Made by a program: the position numbers and the translations under genes
Part shown: one piece after another, positions 8,453 to 17,363 of the stretch
How positions within the stretch are numbered: position 1 is the first letter of the stretch
Layout of the letters: each line of letters begins with the position of its first letter
DNA from: Bradyrhizobium nanningense
GTDB lineage: Bacteria; Pseudomonadota; Alphaproteobacteria; Rhizobiales; Xanthobacteraceae
Direction of reading: 5' to 3'
NCBI RefSeq assembly: GCF_004114535.1
Contig: NZ_LBJC01000007.1
Location: forward strand, 248,001-312,000
Length of the DNA: 64,000 nucleotides
The notes under the pieces: generated by a model
Seen by the model: the letters and a program-made list of their open reading frames with translations, nothing else
The model's database searches: none
Told to the model about the DNA's origin: nothing

Positions 8453-9247
8453 ATGCCAGCACCCGTCTCAAAGTCCGACGATCCCGCTTTGCTGGGGATC
8501 GACGGCCCGATCGCGACCATTACGCTCAACCGCCCCGCCGCGTTCAACTCGATCAACCTCGCGATCGCGCAGAAGCTCGAGCAGCTCGCGGCCACCATCG
8601 AAGGCGACGACGCCATCAAGGTCCTGGTGATCGAAGGCGAAGGCCGCGCCTTCTCGGCCGGCGGCGATCTGCAGACGATTGGGGCGGCCGCCGAAGCAGG
8701 CACCGTAACACCGGTCGTCGGCGAGCTTTTGAAGCACTATCATGCCTTCATCGAGATCATCAGGCGCATGCCAAAAATCTCGTTGTCGAGCGTGCATGGC
8801 TCGGCCGCCGGTGCCGGCATGGGCCTCGCCTTCGTCACCGATCTCTGCATCGCCGCTGACGATGCCAAGTTCACCCCGGCCTATGCCAAGATCGGGGTGT
8901 CGCCGGATGGCGGCTCGACGGTCGGCATCGTCGGCACGGTCGGCTCGCGCCGTGCGCTGCAGATCTTTCTCGCCGAGGACAATTTTACCGCGCAGCAGGC
9001 CCATGAATGGGGCCTGGTCGCGAAGGTCGTTCCCGCCGCGGAATTGAAGGCCGCCACGCGAAAACTCGCCGAGCGTCTTTCGCAGAACCCGCCGGCGGCG
9101 ATCGCCGGCACCAAGCAGCTGGTCTATCAGGCCGCGACCACGCCGGTGAAGCAGCAGCTCGATGCCGAGGAACACAAGATCATCATGGCGATGAACACGG
9201 AAGACTTCCGCACCGCCGTGAAGAAGTTCACCAGCAAGGGCAAGTAG
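8453..9247 (+). CDS. Enoyl-CoA hydratase/isomerase family protein
   Basis: This is a crotonase-fold protein of 264 residues. It has the acyl-CoA oxyanion-hole motif AFSAGGDLQT near residue 70 and HGSAAGAGMGLAFVTDLCIA near residue 120. The segment YAKIGVSPDGG carries Asp rather than Glu at the usual catalytic place, like the PaaG isomerase subgroup. It may therefore be an isomerase and not a plain hydratase. A longer frame opens at 8390, but the ATG at 8453 sits just before the conserved region. It is convergent with the TRAP genes downstream. Confidence 0.88.
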   Translation: MPAPVSKSDDPALLGIDGPIATITLNRPAAFNSINLAIAQKLEQLAATIEGDDAIKVLVIEGEGRAFSAGGDLQTIGAAAEAGTVTPVVGELLKHYHAFIEIIRRMPKISLSSVHGSAAGAGMGLAFVTDLCIAADDAKFTPAYAKIGVSPDGGSTVGIVGTVGSRRALQIFLAEDNFTAQQAHEWGLVAKVVPAAELKAATRKLAERLSQNPPAAIAGTKQLVYQAATTPVKQQLDAEEHKIIMAMNTEDFRTAVKKFTSKGK

Positions 9248-9254
9248 CGCTCAG

Positions 9255-10595
9255 TTACTGCGGACAGATATACCCCGTGCCCGCCGGCGACTTGAAGCAG
9301 CCGACCGATTCGGGAAGCACGTGCCGCGGCAGCCACAGTACCACGCTCGGGAAATAGATCGCGAACGCGATCGTCGCCAGGAACACGACATAGATCGGCA
9401 ATGCTGCGCGCAATGCCTTGGCAAAGCTGACGCCGACGAATTTCGAGCCCATCAGCAACACCAGGCCATAGGGCGGCGTGATCAGGCCGAAGGCGAGCGT
9501 TGCGATCAACACCACGCCCATATGCACGGCGTTGATCTCGCCGGCTTCCGTCAGCGCATTGACCAGCGGCATGAAGATGATGATGGTCGGCACCGGCTCG
9601 ATGAAGTCGCCGACCACGGTGAAGAGCAGCACCATCAGCAGCATGATCAGATGCGGGTCGTTGCCGGCTATGGACGTGATCAACTCGGCGATGTAGGTAG
9701 CGCCGCGCAAGTAGGCGAGCATCCAGCCGAAGGCATTGGCGGCGCCGATGGTGATCAGCGGCAGCGAGAAGATCAGGCCGGCGAGGCAGAAATCGTAAGG
9801 GATCTTCCTGATATGCCCGCGATTGAGCGCGGGGATCACGACCAGGATGATCCAGGCCACGGCGACGACGCCGGCTTCCGTCGGGGTGAACCAGCCGGTC
9901 AGGATGCCGCCGAGCAGGATCACCGGGATCATCAGCGGCAGAGCGGCATCACCCGCCGCGAACACCACCTGCCGCAGCGGCGCTCGCGGCTTGCGCAGGC
10001 CCGAGGGGCCGAAGAAATAGCAATAGATCATCAGTCCGAAGCCGATCATCAGGCCCGGCACCACGCCTGCCATGAACAGGCCGGCGATCGAGACGTTGCC
10101 GACGGCGCCGTAGACCACGGCAGTGATGCTCGGCGGCACCAAAGCGGCAATCGTCGAAGCCGAGGCAATGATGGCCGCGATGAAGGCGGGCTCGTAACCC
10201 TCCTGCTTCATCGGACCACCCAATGCGCGGCTCATCACCGCGACGTCGGCGGTGGTCGAGCCCGACATCTCCGAGAAGAACATGCTGAAGACGACCACGA
10301 CCTGCGACAGCCCGCCCCTGATATGTCCGACCAGCGATACCGAGAGATTGGCTATTCGCACCACGACGTTCGCCGAACTCATGAGCTCGCCGACCAGAAG
10401 GAAGAACGGAATCGCCAGCAGCGCCTCGGAATCGACGCCGTCAAAGATCTTCTGGATGATCGCGGCGAGCGAGACATCCGACAGCAGCGCGCCGATGAAG
10501 ACACCCGCCATCAGCGAGAACGGCACGGGCACGCCGAGATAGCCGAAGAACAGGAAGCAGAACGTCATCAAGGCCAGGACAACAGGTGCGCTCAT
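9255..10595 (-). CDS. dctM: TRAP transporter large permease (DctM)
   Basis: This is the main membrane subunit of a tripartite ATP-independent periplasmic transporter. It has 446 residues, about 12 hydrophobic segments and DctM hallmarks such as EMSGSTTADVAVMSRALGG and PPSITAVVYG. It couples solute uptake to the sodium or proton gradient. The gene overlaps the small permease by 4 bases (ATGA), showing translational coupling. The substrate is probably a sugar acid or other carboxylate, judged from the dehydratase, uronate dehydrogenase and lactonase genes upstream. Confidence 0.93.
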   Translation of the reverse strand: MSAPVVLALMTFCFLFFGYLGVPVPFSLMAGVFIGALLSDVSLAAIIQKIFDGVDSEALLAIPFFLLVGELMSSANVVVRIANLSVSLVGHIRGGLSQVVVVFSMFFSEMSGSTTADVAVMSRALGGPMKQEGYEPAFIAAIIASASTIAALVPPSITAVVYGAVGNVSIAGLFMAGVVPGLMIGFGLMIYCYFFGPSGLRKPRAPLRQVVFAAGDAALPLMIPVILLGGILTGWFTPTEAGVVAVAWIILVVIPALNRGHIRKIPYDFCLAGLIFSLPLITIGAANAFGWMLAYLRGATYIAELITSIAGNDPHLIMLLMVLLFTVVGDFIEPVPTIIIFMPLVNALTEAGEINAVHMGVVLIATLAFGLITPPYGLVLLMGSKFVGVSFAKALRAALPIYVVFLATIAFAIYFPSVVLWLPRHVLPESVGCFKSPAGTGYICPQ

Positions 10596-11170
10596 AGCTG
10601 CGCCCTCGCCTGCGCGTCGGTGACGACGGACGTAGCGTCATCGTCGGGGGGCTCGGGATGGTCGAAGCCGTTGCGCAGGCCGTTGACGAGCTGCTCGATG
10701 GTGAACAGACCGATCAGCACGCCCGACAGCGGGATGATCGCATAGAGCGAGGCGATCGGCGTGCCGGACGGCAGGCGGAAGCTGCCGAAGCCGCGCAGAT
10801 AATTCTGATAGCCATACCGGATCAGGCAGAAGGCCACGCCGAGCACGACGAAGCGGATGATCACCTCGACGATCAGCCGCGAGGTGCCGTGCAACGCCTC
10901 GGAGATCGCGGTGAGATAGAGGTGGTCGTTGCGGCGCGTCGCAGCGGCCGTGCCGATGAAGATCGCGTAGATGAACAGCGTCGATGTCACCTCCTGGAGC
11001 CACAGCCAGGGATGGCCAATGGTGCGGGTGACGATGTCCGCGGTGACCGACAGGGAGAAGCCGAAGCACAGCACACCGCAGAGGGTCATCAGCGCAAGCT
11101 CGAGCCAGTCGAGCCAACGCCATTTCAGATGGCGCTGGCGTTGCACGAGCAGTTTGTCGGCGATGGCCAT
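10592..11170 (-). CDS. dctQ: TRAP transporter small permease (DctQ)
   Basis: The protein has 192 residues and four hydrophobic segments, as expected for DctQ, with the characteristic WLWLQEVTSTLFIYAIFIGTA stretch and a short polar C-terminus. The frame is open to 11272, but that part is a palindromic repeat. The ATG at 11170 begins the conserved protein. It lies between DctP (upstream, separated by the repeat) and DctM. Confidence 0.9.
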   Translation of the reverse strand: MAIADKLLVQRQRHLKWRWLDWLELALMTLCGVLCFGFSLSVTADIVTRTIGHPWLWLQEVTSTLFIYAIFIGTAAATRRNDHLYLTAISEALHGTSRLIVEVIIRFVVLGVAFCLIRYGYQNYLRGFGSFRLPSGTPIASLYAIIPLSGVLIGLFTIEQLVNGLRNGFDHPEPPDDDATSVVTDAQARAQL

Positions 11171-11198
11171 TATCGTCGTCCTGGCTGCAGGGTAGCTA

Positions 11199-11319
11199 CA
11201 CCTCTCCCGCTTGCGGGAGAGGTCGCGCCGAAGGCGCGGGTGAGGGCTCTTTTCTCTTGGGGGCTGTCCCATTGCGGAGACACCCTCTCCCCTGCCCTCT
11301 CCCGCAAGCGGGAGAGGGA
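11199..11319. repeat. Palindromic repeat with CTCTCCCGCAAGCGGGAGAG hairpins
   Basis: Two small perfect palindromes of the form CTCTCCCGC(T/A)(T/A)GCGGGAGAG lie at each end and flank a GAAGGCGCGGGTGAGGG stretch. It sits between dctP and dctQ and could act as an RNA stability or differential-expression element in the operon. A degenerate piece (CCCTCTCCCGGGAG) is near 15160. Confidence 0.7.
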
Positions 11320-11343
11320 GCGCACTGTCGTCCGGCGCGCACC

Positions 11344-12351
11344 CTAATTAATCGAGCGGATCAAATCCTTGATCTTCTCGGCGTGCGGGCCGAGCTCCTT
11401 GGCAAGCTTGTCGAGATAGGGATCGGCGACCGCCGTAAAGCTCTTCTTGTCGACGTTGTCGACGATCTTCACGCCCATCTTCTTCAACTTCTCGGCGGCG
11501 CTGCGCTCCAGATCGAACGCCTTCTGCGGCTCCTTGGTGCTGATCTCGTTGGCCGCGGTCTGCACCCACCCCTTCTGCTCGGCCGAGAGGCTCTGCCAGA
11601 GCTTGTCGGAGACGAACACCAGCGCGTTGTTGGCCTCGTGCTCGGTGATGTTGAGGACGGGCGCGACTTCGTAGTGCTTGTTGACGAGATAGACGTTGAT
11701 GCTGTTCTCGGCGACGTCGACGACACCGGTCTGCAAGCTGGTGTAGACGCTACCGAACGGCATGTGCACGGTTTGGGCGCCATAGGCCGGGAACATGGTG
11801 TCCTCGGTTGCAGTCGCCTGCACGCGGACCTTCAGGCCCTTGATGTCGCCGACATTGTGGATTTCCCGCTTCGCATACATATGACGCACGCCCTGCGAGC
11901 CCGTCGCGATCACATGCAGGCCCTGCGTGGTCTCGTCGATCATGGTCTTGAGCGCTTCGAACACGCGGGGATCGGCCAGCCCCTTGACGACGTGATTCTC
12001 GTCGCGGAACAGATAGTGCAACGACATTACGCCAGCCTGCGGCGAGATCGTCGCGGTGTTGGCGGAGGAGATGATCGAGAATTCAACGTCGCCGGCCTTC
12101 ACGAGCTGGAGCACTTGCGGCTCCTGCCCGAGCTGCGCGCCGGGATACTGATCGATGATCATGGTGCCCTTGCTCAATTCCTTGAGCTTCTCGGCAAACA
12201 GGTCACCCGCGATCGAATAGCCGGTGTTGCGCGGCTGGTCGTAGGCGAAGCGATAATGCTTCACCTCCTGTGCCCCGGCTCCGGTGACGAAAAGCATGGC
12301 GGCTGCGGCCGCCAAGCCATGCAAGACTCTTGGCATGGATCGCGCAATCAT
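11344..12351 (-). CDS. dctP: TRAP transporter substrate-binding protein (DctP)
   Basis: This is an exported binding protein of 335 residues. The signal peptide (VLHGLAAAAAMLFVTGAGAQE) is followed by a DctP fold. The core KGLKVRVQATATEDTMFPAYG contains the conserved Arg that salt-bridges a substrate carboxylate, and VDVAENSINVY follows. It is the first gene of a dctP-dctQ-dctM operon. The carboxylate-binding arginine and the neighbouring sugar-acid genes suggest a sugar acid ligand, which is inference. Confidence 0.92.
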   Translation of the reverse strand: MIARSMPRVLHGLAAAAAMLFVTGAGAQEVKHYRFAYDQPRNTGYSIAGDLFAEKLKELSKGTMIIDQYPGAQLGQEPQVLQLVKAGDVEFSIISSANTATISPQAGVMSLHYLFRDENHVVKGLADPRVFEALKTMIDETTQGLHVIATGSQGVRHMYAKREIHNVGDIKGLKVRVQATATEDTMFPAYGAQTVHMPFGSVYTSLQTGVVDVAENSINVYLVNKHYEVAPVLNITEHEANNALVFVSDKLWQSLSAEQKGWVQTAANEISTKEPQKAFDLERSAAEKLKKMGVKIVDNVDKKSFTAVADPYLDKLAKELGPHAEKIKDLIRSIN

Positions 12352-12408
12352 CGTTTCCCCCTGTGTTATCGCCCGCCGCTTTAAGCGGTCTGAGCGTTCG
12401 TCATTCGG

Positions 12409-14124
12409 TCAGCTTGTCTCGGTCTTCCCAGTCCTCTGCATGAAATCGAAATCGCAGCCCTCGTCGGCCTGCATGATGGTCTCGTTGAACAGCCAGGCGT
12501 AGCCGCGCCGTGCTTCCTCCGGCGCTGAGGCGGGCTTCAGCGCAGCACGGCGCCGATCGAGCTCGGCGGCATCGACCTGCAGCTCGATGCTGCGCTTGGC
12601 CACATCGAGGCTGATCATGTCGCCGTTCTGCACCAGTGCCAGCGGCCCGCCGACGGCGGATTCCGGAGTGATGTGCAGCACGATGGTGCCGAACGCAGTG
12701 CCGCTCATCCGCGCATCCGAAATGCGCACCATGTCCTTGGTGCCGCCGCGCGCGAGCTTCTTCGGGATCGGAAGATAGCCGGCCTCGGGCATGCCGGGCG
12801 CTCCCTTCGGGCCGGCATTGCGCAACACCAGCACGTCATCAGCAGTGACATCGAGATCGGGATCGTCGACCCGCAAGGTCATGTCCTCGACCGATTCGAA
12901 CACCACCGCGCGCCCGGTATGCTTCAACAGCTTCGGGCTCGCCGCCGATTGCTTGATGACGGCGCCGCGCGGCGCGAGATTGCCGTGCAGGACGGCGAGG
13001 CCGCCCTCCTTTTTGATTGGATTGTCGCGCGAGCGGATCGCGTCCTGCCCCGGCACGTCCTCGGCATTCGCCGCGATCTCGCGCAGCGTCTGGCCGCTGA
13101 TCGTCTTGGCGTCGAGATCGACGAGGTCGCCGAGCTGCGCCAGCAATTTCGGCACCCCGCCGGCGTGGTGGAAATGCTCCATGTAGTGCTCGCCGGACGG
13201 TTTGAGATCGACCAGCACCGGCACCTCTCGGCCGATCTGGTCGAAGACCTCGAGATCGAGCCGGTGCGGCGAGCGATGCGCCATCGCGGTCAGATGGATC
13301 AGGCCGTTGGTCGAACCGCCGATGGCCTGAAGCACCACCTGCGCGTTCTTGAAGGAAGCAGGCGTCAGCAATTCGCTCGGCTTCGGCCCCTTGGTCTTGG
13401 CCATCTCGGCGGCGACCTTGCCGCTGGCCTCTGCCAGGCGGAAGCGCTCGGCATGGGGCGCCGGGATTGTCGCGCTCATCGGCAACGACAGGCCCATGGC
13501 TTCGATCATGCAGGCCATGGTCGAGGCCGTGCCCATCACCATGCAGGTGCCGACCGACGGCGCCAGACGCCCGTTCACCGCCTCGATCTCGGAATCGTCC
13601 ATCTCGCCAGCACGATATTTCGCCCAGAGGCGGCGGCAGTCGGTGCAGGCGCCCAGCACCTCACCCTTGTGATGGCCGACCACCATGGGGCCGACCGGAA
13701 TGACCACCGTCGGAAGGTCGGCGCTGATCGCGGCCATCACCTGCGCCGGCAGCGTCTTGTCGCAGCCGCCGATCACGATCACCGAATCCATCGGCTGGGC
13801 GCGGATCATCTCCTCGGTGTCCATCGCCATCAGATTGCGCAAGTACATCGAGGTCGGATGCGCAAAGCTCTCGGCGATCGAGATGGTCGGGAATACGAAC
13901 GGCATCGCCCCCGACAGCATCACGCCGCGCTTGGCGGCTTCGATAATCTGCGGGACGTTGCCGTGGCAGGGATTGTAGTCGCTATAGGTGTTGGTGATGC
14001 CGACGATGGGGCGCTCCAGCGCGTCGTCGGAATAGCCCATGGCCTTGATGAACGCCTTGCGCAGGAACAGCGAGAAGCCGGCATCGCCATAGCTCGTCAG
14101 ACCCTTGCGCAAACCACTCGTCAT
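12409..14124 (-). CDS. IlvD/Edd family sugar-acid dehydratase (L-arabinonate/D-xylonate dehydratase-like)
   Basis: The protein has 571 residues, the family's usual length. Cysteines in NPCHGN (C53), GGCDKTLPAQ (C121) and VGTCMVMGTAS (C194) sit where the family places its iron-sulfur ligands. CTDCRRLW at 160-167 and SDARMSGTAFG near residue 460 are typical of pentonate/hexonate dehydratases rather than branched-chain dihydroxy-acid dehydratase. It removes water from an aldonic acid to give a 2-keto-3-deoxy acid. GAGGAG precedes the ATG at 14124. It is divergent from a GntR regulator and upstream of the TRAP genes, so it probably belongs to a sugar-acid pathway. The exact substrate is not resolved. 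Confidence 0.9.
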   Translation of the reverse strand: MTSGLRKGLTSYGDAGFSLFLRKAFIKAMGYSDDALERPIVGITNTYSDYNPCHGNVPQIIEAAKRGVMLSGAMPFVFPTISIAESFAHPTSMYLRNLMAMDTEEMIRAQPMDSVIVIGGCDKTLPAQVMAAISADLPTVVIPVGPMVVGHHKGEVLGACTDCRRLWAKYRAGEMDDSEIEAVNGRLAPSVGTCMVMGTASTMACMIEAMGLSLPMSATIPAPHAERFRLAEASGKVAAEMAKTKGPKPSELLTPASFKNAQVVLQAIGGSTNGLIHLTAMAHRSPHRLDLEVFDQIGREVPVLVDLKPSGEHYMEHFHHAGGVPKLLAQLGDLVDLDAKTISGQTLREIAANAEDVPGQDAIRSRDNPIKKEGGLAVLHGNLAPRGAVIKQSAASPKLLKHTGRAVVFESVEDMTLRVDDPDLDVTADDVLVLRNAGPKGAPGMPEAGYLPIPKKLARGGTKDMVRISDARMSGTAFGTIVLHITPESAVGGPLALVQNGDMISLDVAKRSIELQVDAAELDRRRAALKPASAPEEARRGYAWLFNETIMQADEGCDFDFMQRTGKTETS

Positions 14125-14167
14125 TATGCCACTCCTCAAGTTGGCATTGTGGTACAGCCTGAGCCCT

Positions 14168-14244
14168 GATTGTCAATAAGATTGGTCCATATTGTCGCTC
14201 TTTCCGGCTCATGGCACCGCTTGGGACGCAAATTATTGACAATC
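14168..14244. promoter_or_regulatory. Divergent control region with paired ATTGWCAAT palindromes
   Basis: GATTGTCAATAA at 14168-14179 and its exact reverse complement TTATTGACAATC at 14233-14244 lie 65 bases apart between the dehydratase and gntR. Each contains a 9-base palindrome and a TTGACA-like -35 hexamer pointing at the nearer or opposite gene. A third small dyad, TGTGGTACA, lies at 14148-14156. These are good candidates for binding sites of the divergently encoded GntR/FCD regulator. Confidence 0.55.
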
Positions 14245-14296
14245 TGCCCCTTCCCTGCTCCACAGGGCAGACCGGCTGCAGCCGGAGGCCGAGGGC

Positions 14297-14980
14297 ATGT
14301 CCGACATTCATACCGCAGACAGCACGCCAGTCCGGCGCGACGATCCGGACGACGTCGTCGCGCGGCTGGAAGAGGACATCATCTTCGGCCGCATCGCACC
14401 GGGCGCACGGCTCACCGAGGACGCGCTGATGTCGCGCTATGGCACCTCGCGCCACTTCGTGCGTCAGGCGCTCGTGGACGCCGAGCGCCGCGGCATCGTC
14501 CGCCGCGAGAAGAATGTCGGCGCCACCGTGCGGTTCTATTCCGCCGAGGAGGTCCGGCAGATCTATGAGGTCCGGGAGATGCTGACCCGGCAGGCCGCGC
14601 TGATGATCGCTCTGCCGGCACCGCAGGCCCTGATCGACGAACTGACCGGCCTGCAACGGCAATATTCCGCGAGAGCCGACGCGCAAGACCTGCGCGGCAT
14701 CCACGAAGCCAACGACGCCTTCCACCTCGCGCTGTTCTCCGCTTGCGGCAACCCCTATCTGGTCCGCTCGCTGCAGGACTACATGAACCTGACGCTGCCG
14801 ATGCGCGCCAAGAACCTCGCCGACCGCGAGGGCCTCGCGCAATCGCGGCGCCAGCATGAGATGATGATCGAGTTGTTGAAGGGCCGCGACAGCTGGGCGC
14901 TGGCGCAGCTGTGCGTGGATCACATGCAGTTCAGCAAGAGGGATTATCTGGCGCGCATTGGTGAGGGCGAGAGCCAATGA
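14297..14980 (+). CDS. GntR family transcriptional regulator, FCD type
   Basis: The protein has 227 residues. The winged helix occupies about residues 15-80 (LEEDIIFGRIAPGARLTEDAL, then RHFVRQALVDAERRGIV). A helical FCD ligand-binding domain with conserved Asp and His residues (ANDAFHLALF, RRQHEMMIELL) follows. FCD regulators usually sense carboxylic acids or sugar acids through a bound metal. It is divergent from the sugar-acid dehydratase, which with the TRAP operon is its likely target. GGAGGCCGAGG precedes the ATG. Confidence 0.9.
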   Translation: MSDIHTADSTPVRRDDPDDVVARLEEDIIFGRIAPGARLTEDALMSRYGTSRHFVRQALVDAERRGIVRREKNVGATVRFYSAEEVRQIYEVREMLTRQAALMIALPAPQALIDELTGLQRQYSARADAQDLRGIHEANDAFHLALFSACGNPYLVRSLQDYMNLTLPMRAKNLADREGLAQSRRQHEMMIELLKGRDSWALAQLCVDHMQFSKRDYLARIGEGESQ

Positions 14981-15036
14981 ACGTTCCTTCGTCTCCGCGA
15001 GTCATATGCTCGCTGGCAGCGGCATTCCCTCACCGC

Positions 15037-15120
15037 GTCATTGCGAGGAGCATTTGCGACGAAGCAATCCAGACTGTCTCGCGGAGGATTTCTGGATTGC
15101 TTCGCTGCGCTCGCAATGAC
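15037..15120. repeat. Palindromic repeat family A, copy 2
   Basis: GTCATTGCGAGGAGC and GCTCGCAATGAC form the outer arms, and GAAGCAATCCAGA and TCTGGATTGCTTC the inner arms. This is the same design as 3040-3117. It lies between the convergent gntR and uronate-dehydrogenase-like genes, where it could serve as a bidirectional transcription barrier. Confidence 0.85.
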
Positions 15121-15199
15121 GTGGAGCGGACGGAGACTCCCCCTTTACCCCCAACCCTCTCCCGGGAGCGCACTTCCGTCGCAGCAACAGCTGAGCGCT

Positions 15200-16024
15200 T
15201 TACCGCTTATTCCAATCGATGACGCGGCTGGGGTCGGCGTCGAACTCCATGCTGCAGAACGCACCGCCCTGGAAATAATCGCCGACCGGATCCGGCTTCA
15301 GTTTGGCCTGCTCGGCCATGGCGTGCTCGCGGAAATCCTCGGCGCGGCCCATGGGGCGATAGCCGAATTCGTAGGCACGGTGGTTGTCCCACCAGGCGCG
15401 CTCGTTGAGGGAGGCGCCGTAGAAGATTTCGAAATGGATGTCGGGATGTTCGAGCCCGATGCGGCAGAGCTGCACGAGGTCGCCGGGCTTGAGCCAGATC
15501 GAGAGCCGGCGCTGGTCGAGCGGCATGTCGCCGAAATTGCCGATGCGCAGGCAGGTCACCCTCAGCCCGTGCTTGTCGGCGTAGAGCGCGCCGACGGCCT
15601 CGCCGAACACCTTGCTGACGCCGTAGTGCCCGTCGGGACGCGGGGTGACGTCGGTGCCGATCTTGTGGTGGCGCGGATAGAAGCCGACGGCGTGGTTCGA
15701 CGAGGCGAACACCACGCGCTTGACGCCCTTGCGGTAGGCTGCTTCGAACAGATTGTAGCCGCCGATGATGTTGGCCTGGAGGATTTGATCCCAAGTGCCT
15801 TCGACCGAATAGCCGCCGAAGTGGATGATGCCGTCGACGCCCTCGCAGATCGCCTCGCATTGCGCGAGATCGGCAAGGTCCGCCGCTCGAAACTTCTCAT
15901 TGGCGCCGAGATCGGCAGGCGGCTTGATGTCGGAGAGCAGGAGATCCGGATAGATCGGCGGCAGCAGTTTTCGGAGGCTGGTGCCAATTCCGCCCGAAGC
16001 TCCCGTCATCAAAATACGCGGCAT
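15200..16024 (-). CDS. udh: NAD-dependent SDR, uronate dehydrogenase-like
   Basis: The protein has 274 residues from the ATG at 16024, which has a GAGGG ribosome-binding site. The extended-SDR Rossmann motif is TGASGGIG at residues 6-13, and the catalytic Tyr-x3-Lys is HYGVSK near residue 134. The segments IIHFGGYSVEG and FASSNHAVGFYPR match uronate dehydrogenases, which oxidise D-galacturonate or D-glucuronate to the aldarolactone with NAD. A lactonase gene starts 90 bases away on the other strand, which would open such a lactone. The symbol is a family-level assignment. Confidence 0.78.
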   Translation of the reverse strand: MPRILMTGASGGIGTSLRKLLPPIYPDLLLSDIKPPADLGANEKFRAADLADLAQCEAICEGVDGIIHFGGYSVEGTWDQILQANIIGGYNLFEAAYRKGVKRVVFASSNHAVGFYPRHHKIGTDVTPRPDGHYGVSKVFGEAVGALYADKHGLRVTCLRIGNFGDMPLDQRRLSIWLKPGDLVQLCRIGLEHPDIHFEIFYGASLNERAWWDNHRAYEFGYRPMGRAEDFREHAMAEQAKLKPDPVGDYFQGGAFCSMEFDADPSRVIDWNKR

Positions 16025-16113
16025 GTTGTCCCTCGCCGTTGGTGACCGATTTGCGGTCACATGTCTCTAATGATAGCAGCATTGTCCAGAGGGAACGAAA
16101 CGAGAGAACCGAC

Positions 16114-17091
16114 ATGAATGAGGCATCGTCCCGCACCCAGGAACGGCCCGGCTGGCGGCCGGCTACCTATTACCCCGATCCGGCCATTCACGCGCTCGAT
16201 CCCCGTTTCGAAAAATACTGGCTGAAACTGTCGGCGGTGGAGCGGCTCACGACCGGCCTGCGCTGGGCCGAAGGGCCGGTGTGGTTCGGCGACGGGCGCT
16301 ATCTCCTGTGCAGCGACATCCCGAACCAGCGCATCATCAAATGGGAGGAGGAGACCGGCGCAGTCAGCGTGTTCCGCAAACCCTCCAATTTCGCCAACGG
16401 CAACACGCGCGACCGGCAGGGCCGGCTCGTCACCTGCGAACACGGCGGACGGCGCGTGGTGCGCACCGAATATGACGGCAGCATCACCGTGCTGATGGAT
16501 CAATTCAATGGCAAGCGGTTGAACTCGCCGAACGATGTCGTTGTTAAATCGGACGGCTCGATCTGGTTCACCGATCCGACCTTCGGCCTGCTCGGCAATT
16601 ATGAGGGCTACAAGGCCGAGCCTGAAATCGAGCCGAACGTCTACCGGCTCGATCCCGCAACCGGCAAAGCGACCATCGTCGCCGAGGGCGTGCTCGGGCC
16701 GAACGGCCTATGCTTTTCGCCGAACGAGAAGATCCTCTACGTCGTGGAATCCCGTGGGCAACCGAACCGCAAGATCCTCGCCTACGACGTCTCGGCTGAC
16801 AGCACGACGATCTCCAACAAGCGCGTCCATATCGATGCCGGCCCGGGCACGCCGGACGGCATGCGCTGCGACATCGACGGCAACCTCTGGTGCGGCTGGG
16901 GCATGGGCGATCCCGAGCTCGACGGCGTCGTGGTGTTCGCGCCCGACGGCGTCATGATCGGCCGCATCGCCCTGCCCGAGCGCTGCGCCAACGTGTGCTT
17001 CGGCGGCGTCAAGCGCAACCGCCTGTTCATGGCCGCGAGCCAGTCGATCTACGCGCTGTATGTGAACACGCAAGGCGCGCTGGGGGGATAG
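16114..17091 (+). CDS. SMP-30/gluconolactonase family lactonase
   Basis: This six-bladed beta-propeller protein has 325 residues. Metal-site segments are visible: RWAEGPVWFGDG (Glu ligand), NSPNDVVVKSDGSIWFTDP (Asn ligand) and PDGMRCDIDGNLW (Asp ligand). Such enzymes hydrolyse sugar-acid lactones. It is divergent from the uronate-dehydrogenase-like gene, so it may open the aldarolactone made there. The frame opens at 16039, but the ATG at 16114 with GAGAG upstream is preferred. No signal peptide is visible. Confidence 0.88.
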   Translation: MNEASSRTQERPGWRPATYYPDPAIHALDPRFEKYWLKLSAVERLTTGLRWAEGPVWFGDGRYLLCSDIPNQRIIKWEEETGAVSVFRKPSNFANGNTRDRQGRLVTCEHGGRRVVRTEYDGSITVLMDQFNGKRLNSPNDVVVKSDGSIWFTDPTFGLLGNYEGYKAEPEIEPNVYRLDPATGKATIVAEGVLGPNGLCFSPNEKILYVVESRGQPNRKILAYDVSADSTTISNKRVHIDAGPGTPDGMRCDIDGNLWCGWGMGDPELDGVVVFAPDGVMIGRIALPERCANVCFGGVKRNRLFMAASQSIYALYVNTQGALGG

Positions 17092-17112
17092 GCGCACCGC
17101 GACGGTCTCGTC

Positions 17113-17202
17113 GGGTGGGCAAAGCGAAGCGTGCCCATCACTTCCTGCTCGTCGCGCAATGGTGGGCACGTCGCGCGAAGAGCGCGCCTTTGCCCACCCT
17201 AC
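17113..17202. repeat. Palindromic repeat (GGTGGGCAAAG / CTTTGCCCACC type)
   Basis: GGGTGGGCAAAGCG at the left and CGCCTTTGCCCACCCT at the right form outer arms. Inner GCCCATCA and TGGTGGGC form a second pair. It directly follows the lactonase stop and precedes a family A repeat, so two repeat families are packed into the 272-base gap before the aldehyde dehydrogenase. Confidence 0.65.
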
Positions 17203-17215
17203 CGATCTCTCCTCC

Positions 17216-17300
17216 GTCATTTCGAGCGAAGCGAAACAATCCAGACTGTCTCCGCGGAAGCAGTCTGGATTGCTTCGTCGCAAGGGCTCCTCGCAATGAC
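17216..17300. repeat. Palindromic repeat family A, copy 3
   Basis: The outer arms are GTCATTTCGAGCG and CTCCTCGCAATGAC, and the inner arms are CAATCCAGACTG and CAGTCTGGATTG. It differs from the other copies by inversion of one inner block (GCTTCGTCGCAAGGG on the right). It abuts the terminator of the aldehyde dehydrogenase. Confidence 0.8.
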
Positions 17301-17340
17301 GAAAACGAAAAACGCCGGAGCGGTTTCCCACTCCGGCGTC
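17301..17340 (-). terminator. Rho-independent terminator of the aldehyde dehydrogenase
   Basis: On the minus strand ACGCCGGAG (17339-17331) pairs with CTCCGGCGT (17320-17312) in a 9-bp stem. A TTTTTCGTTTTC tract follows, 24 bases past the stop codon of the aldehyde dehydrogenase. This is a textbook intrinsic terminator. Confidence 0.85.
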
Positions 17341-17363
17341 ATGTTCGTTCGCGCGACGAAAGC

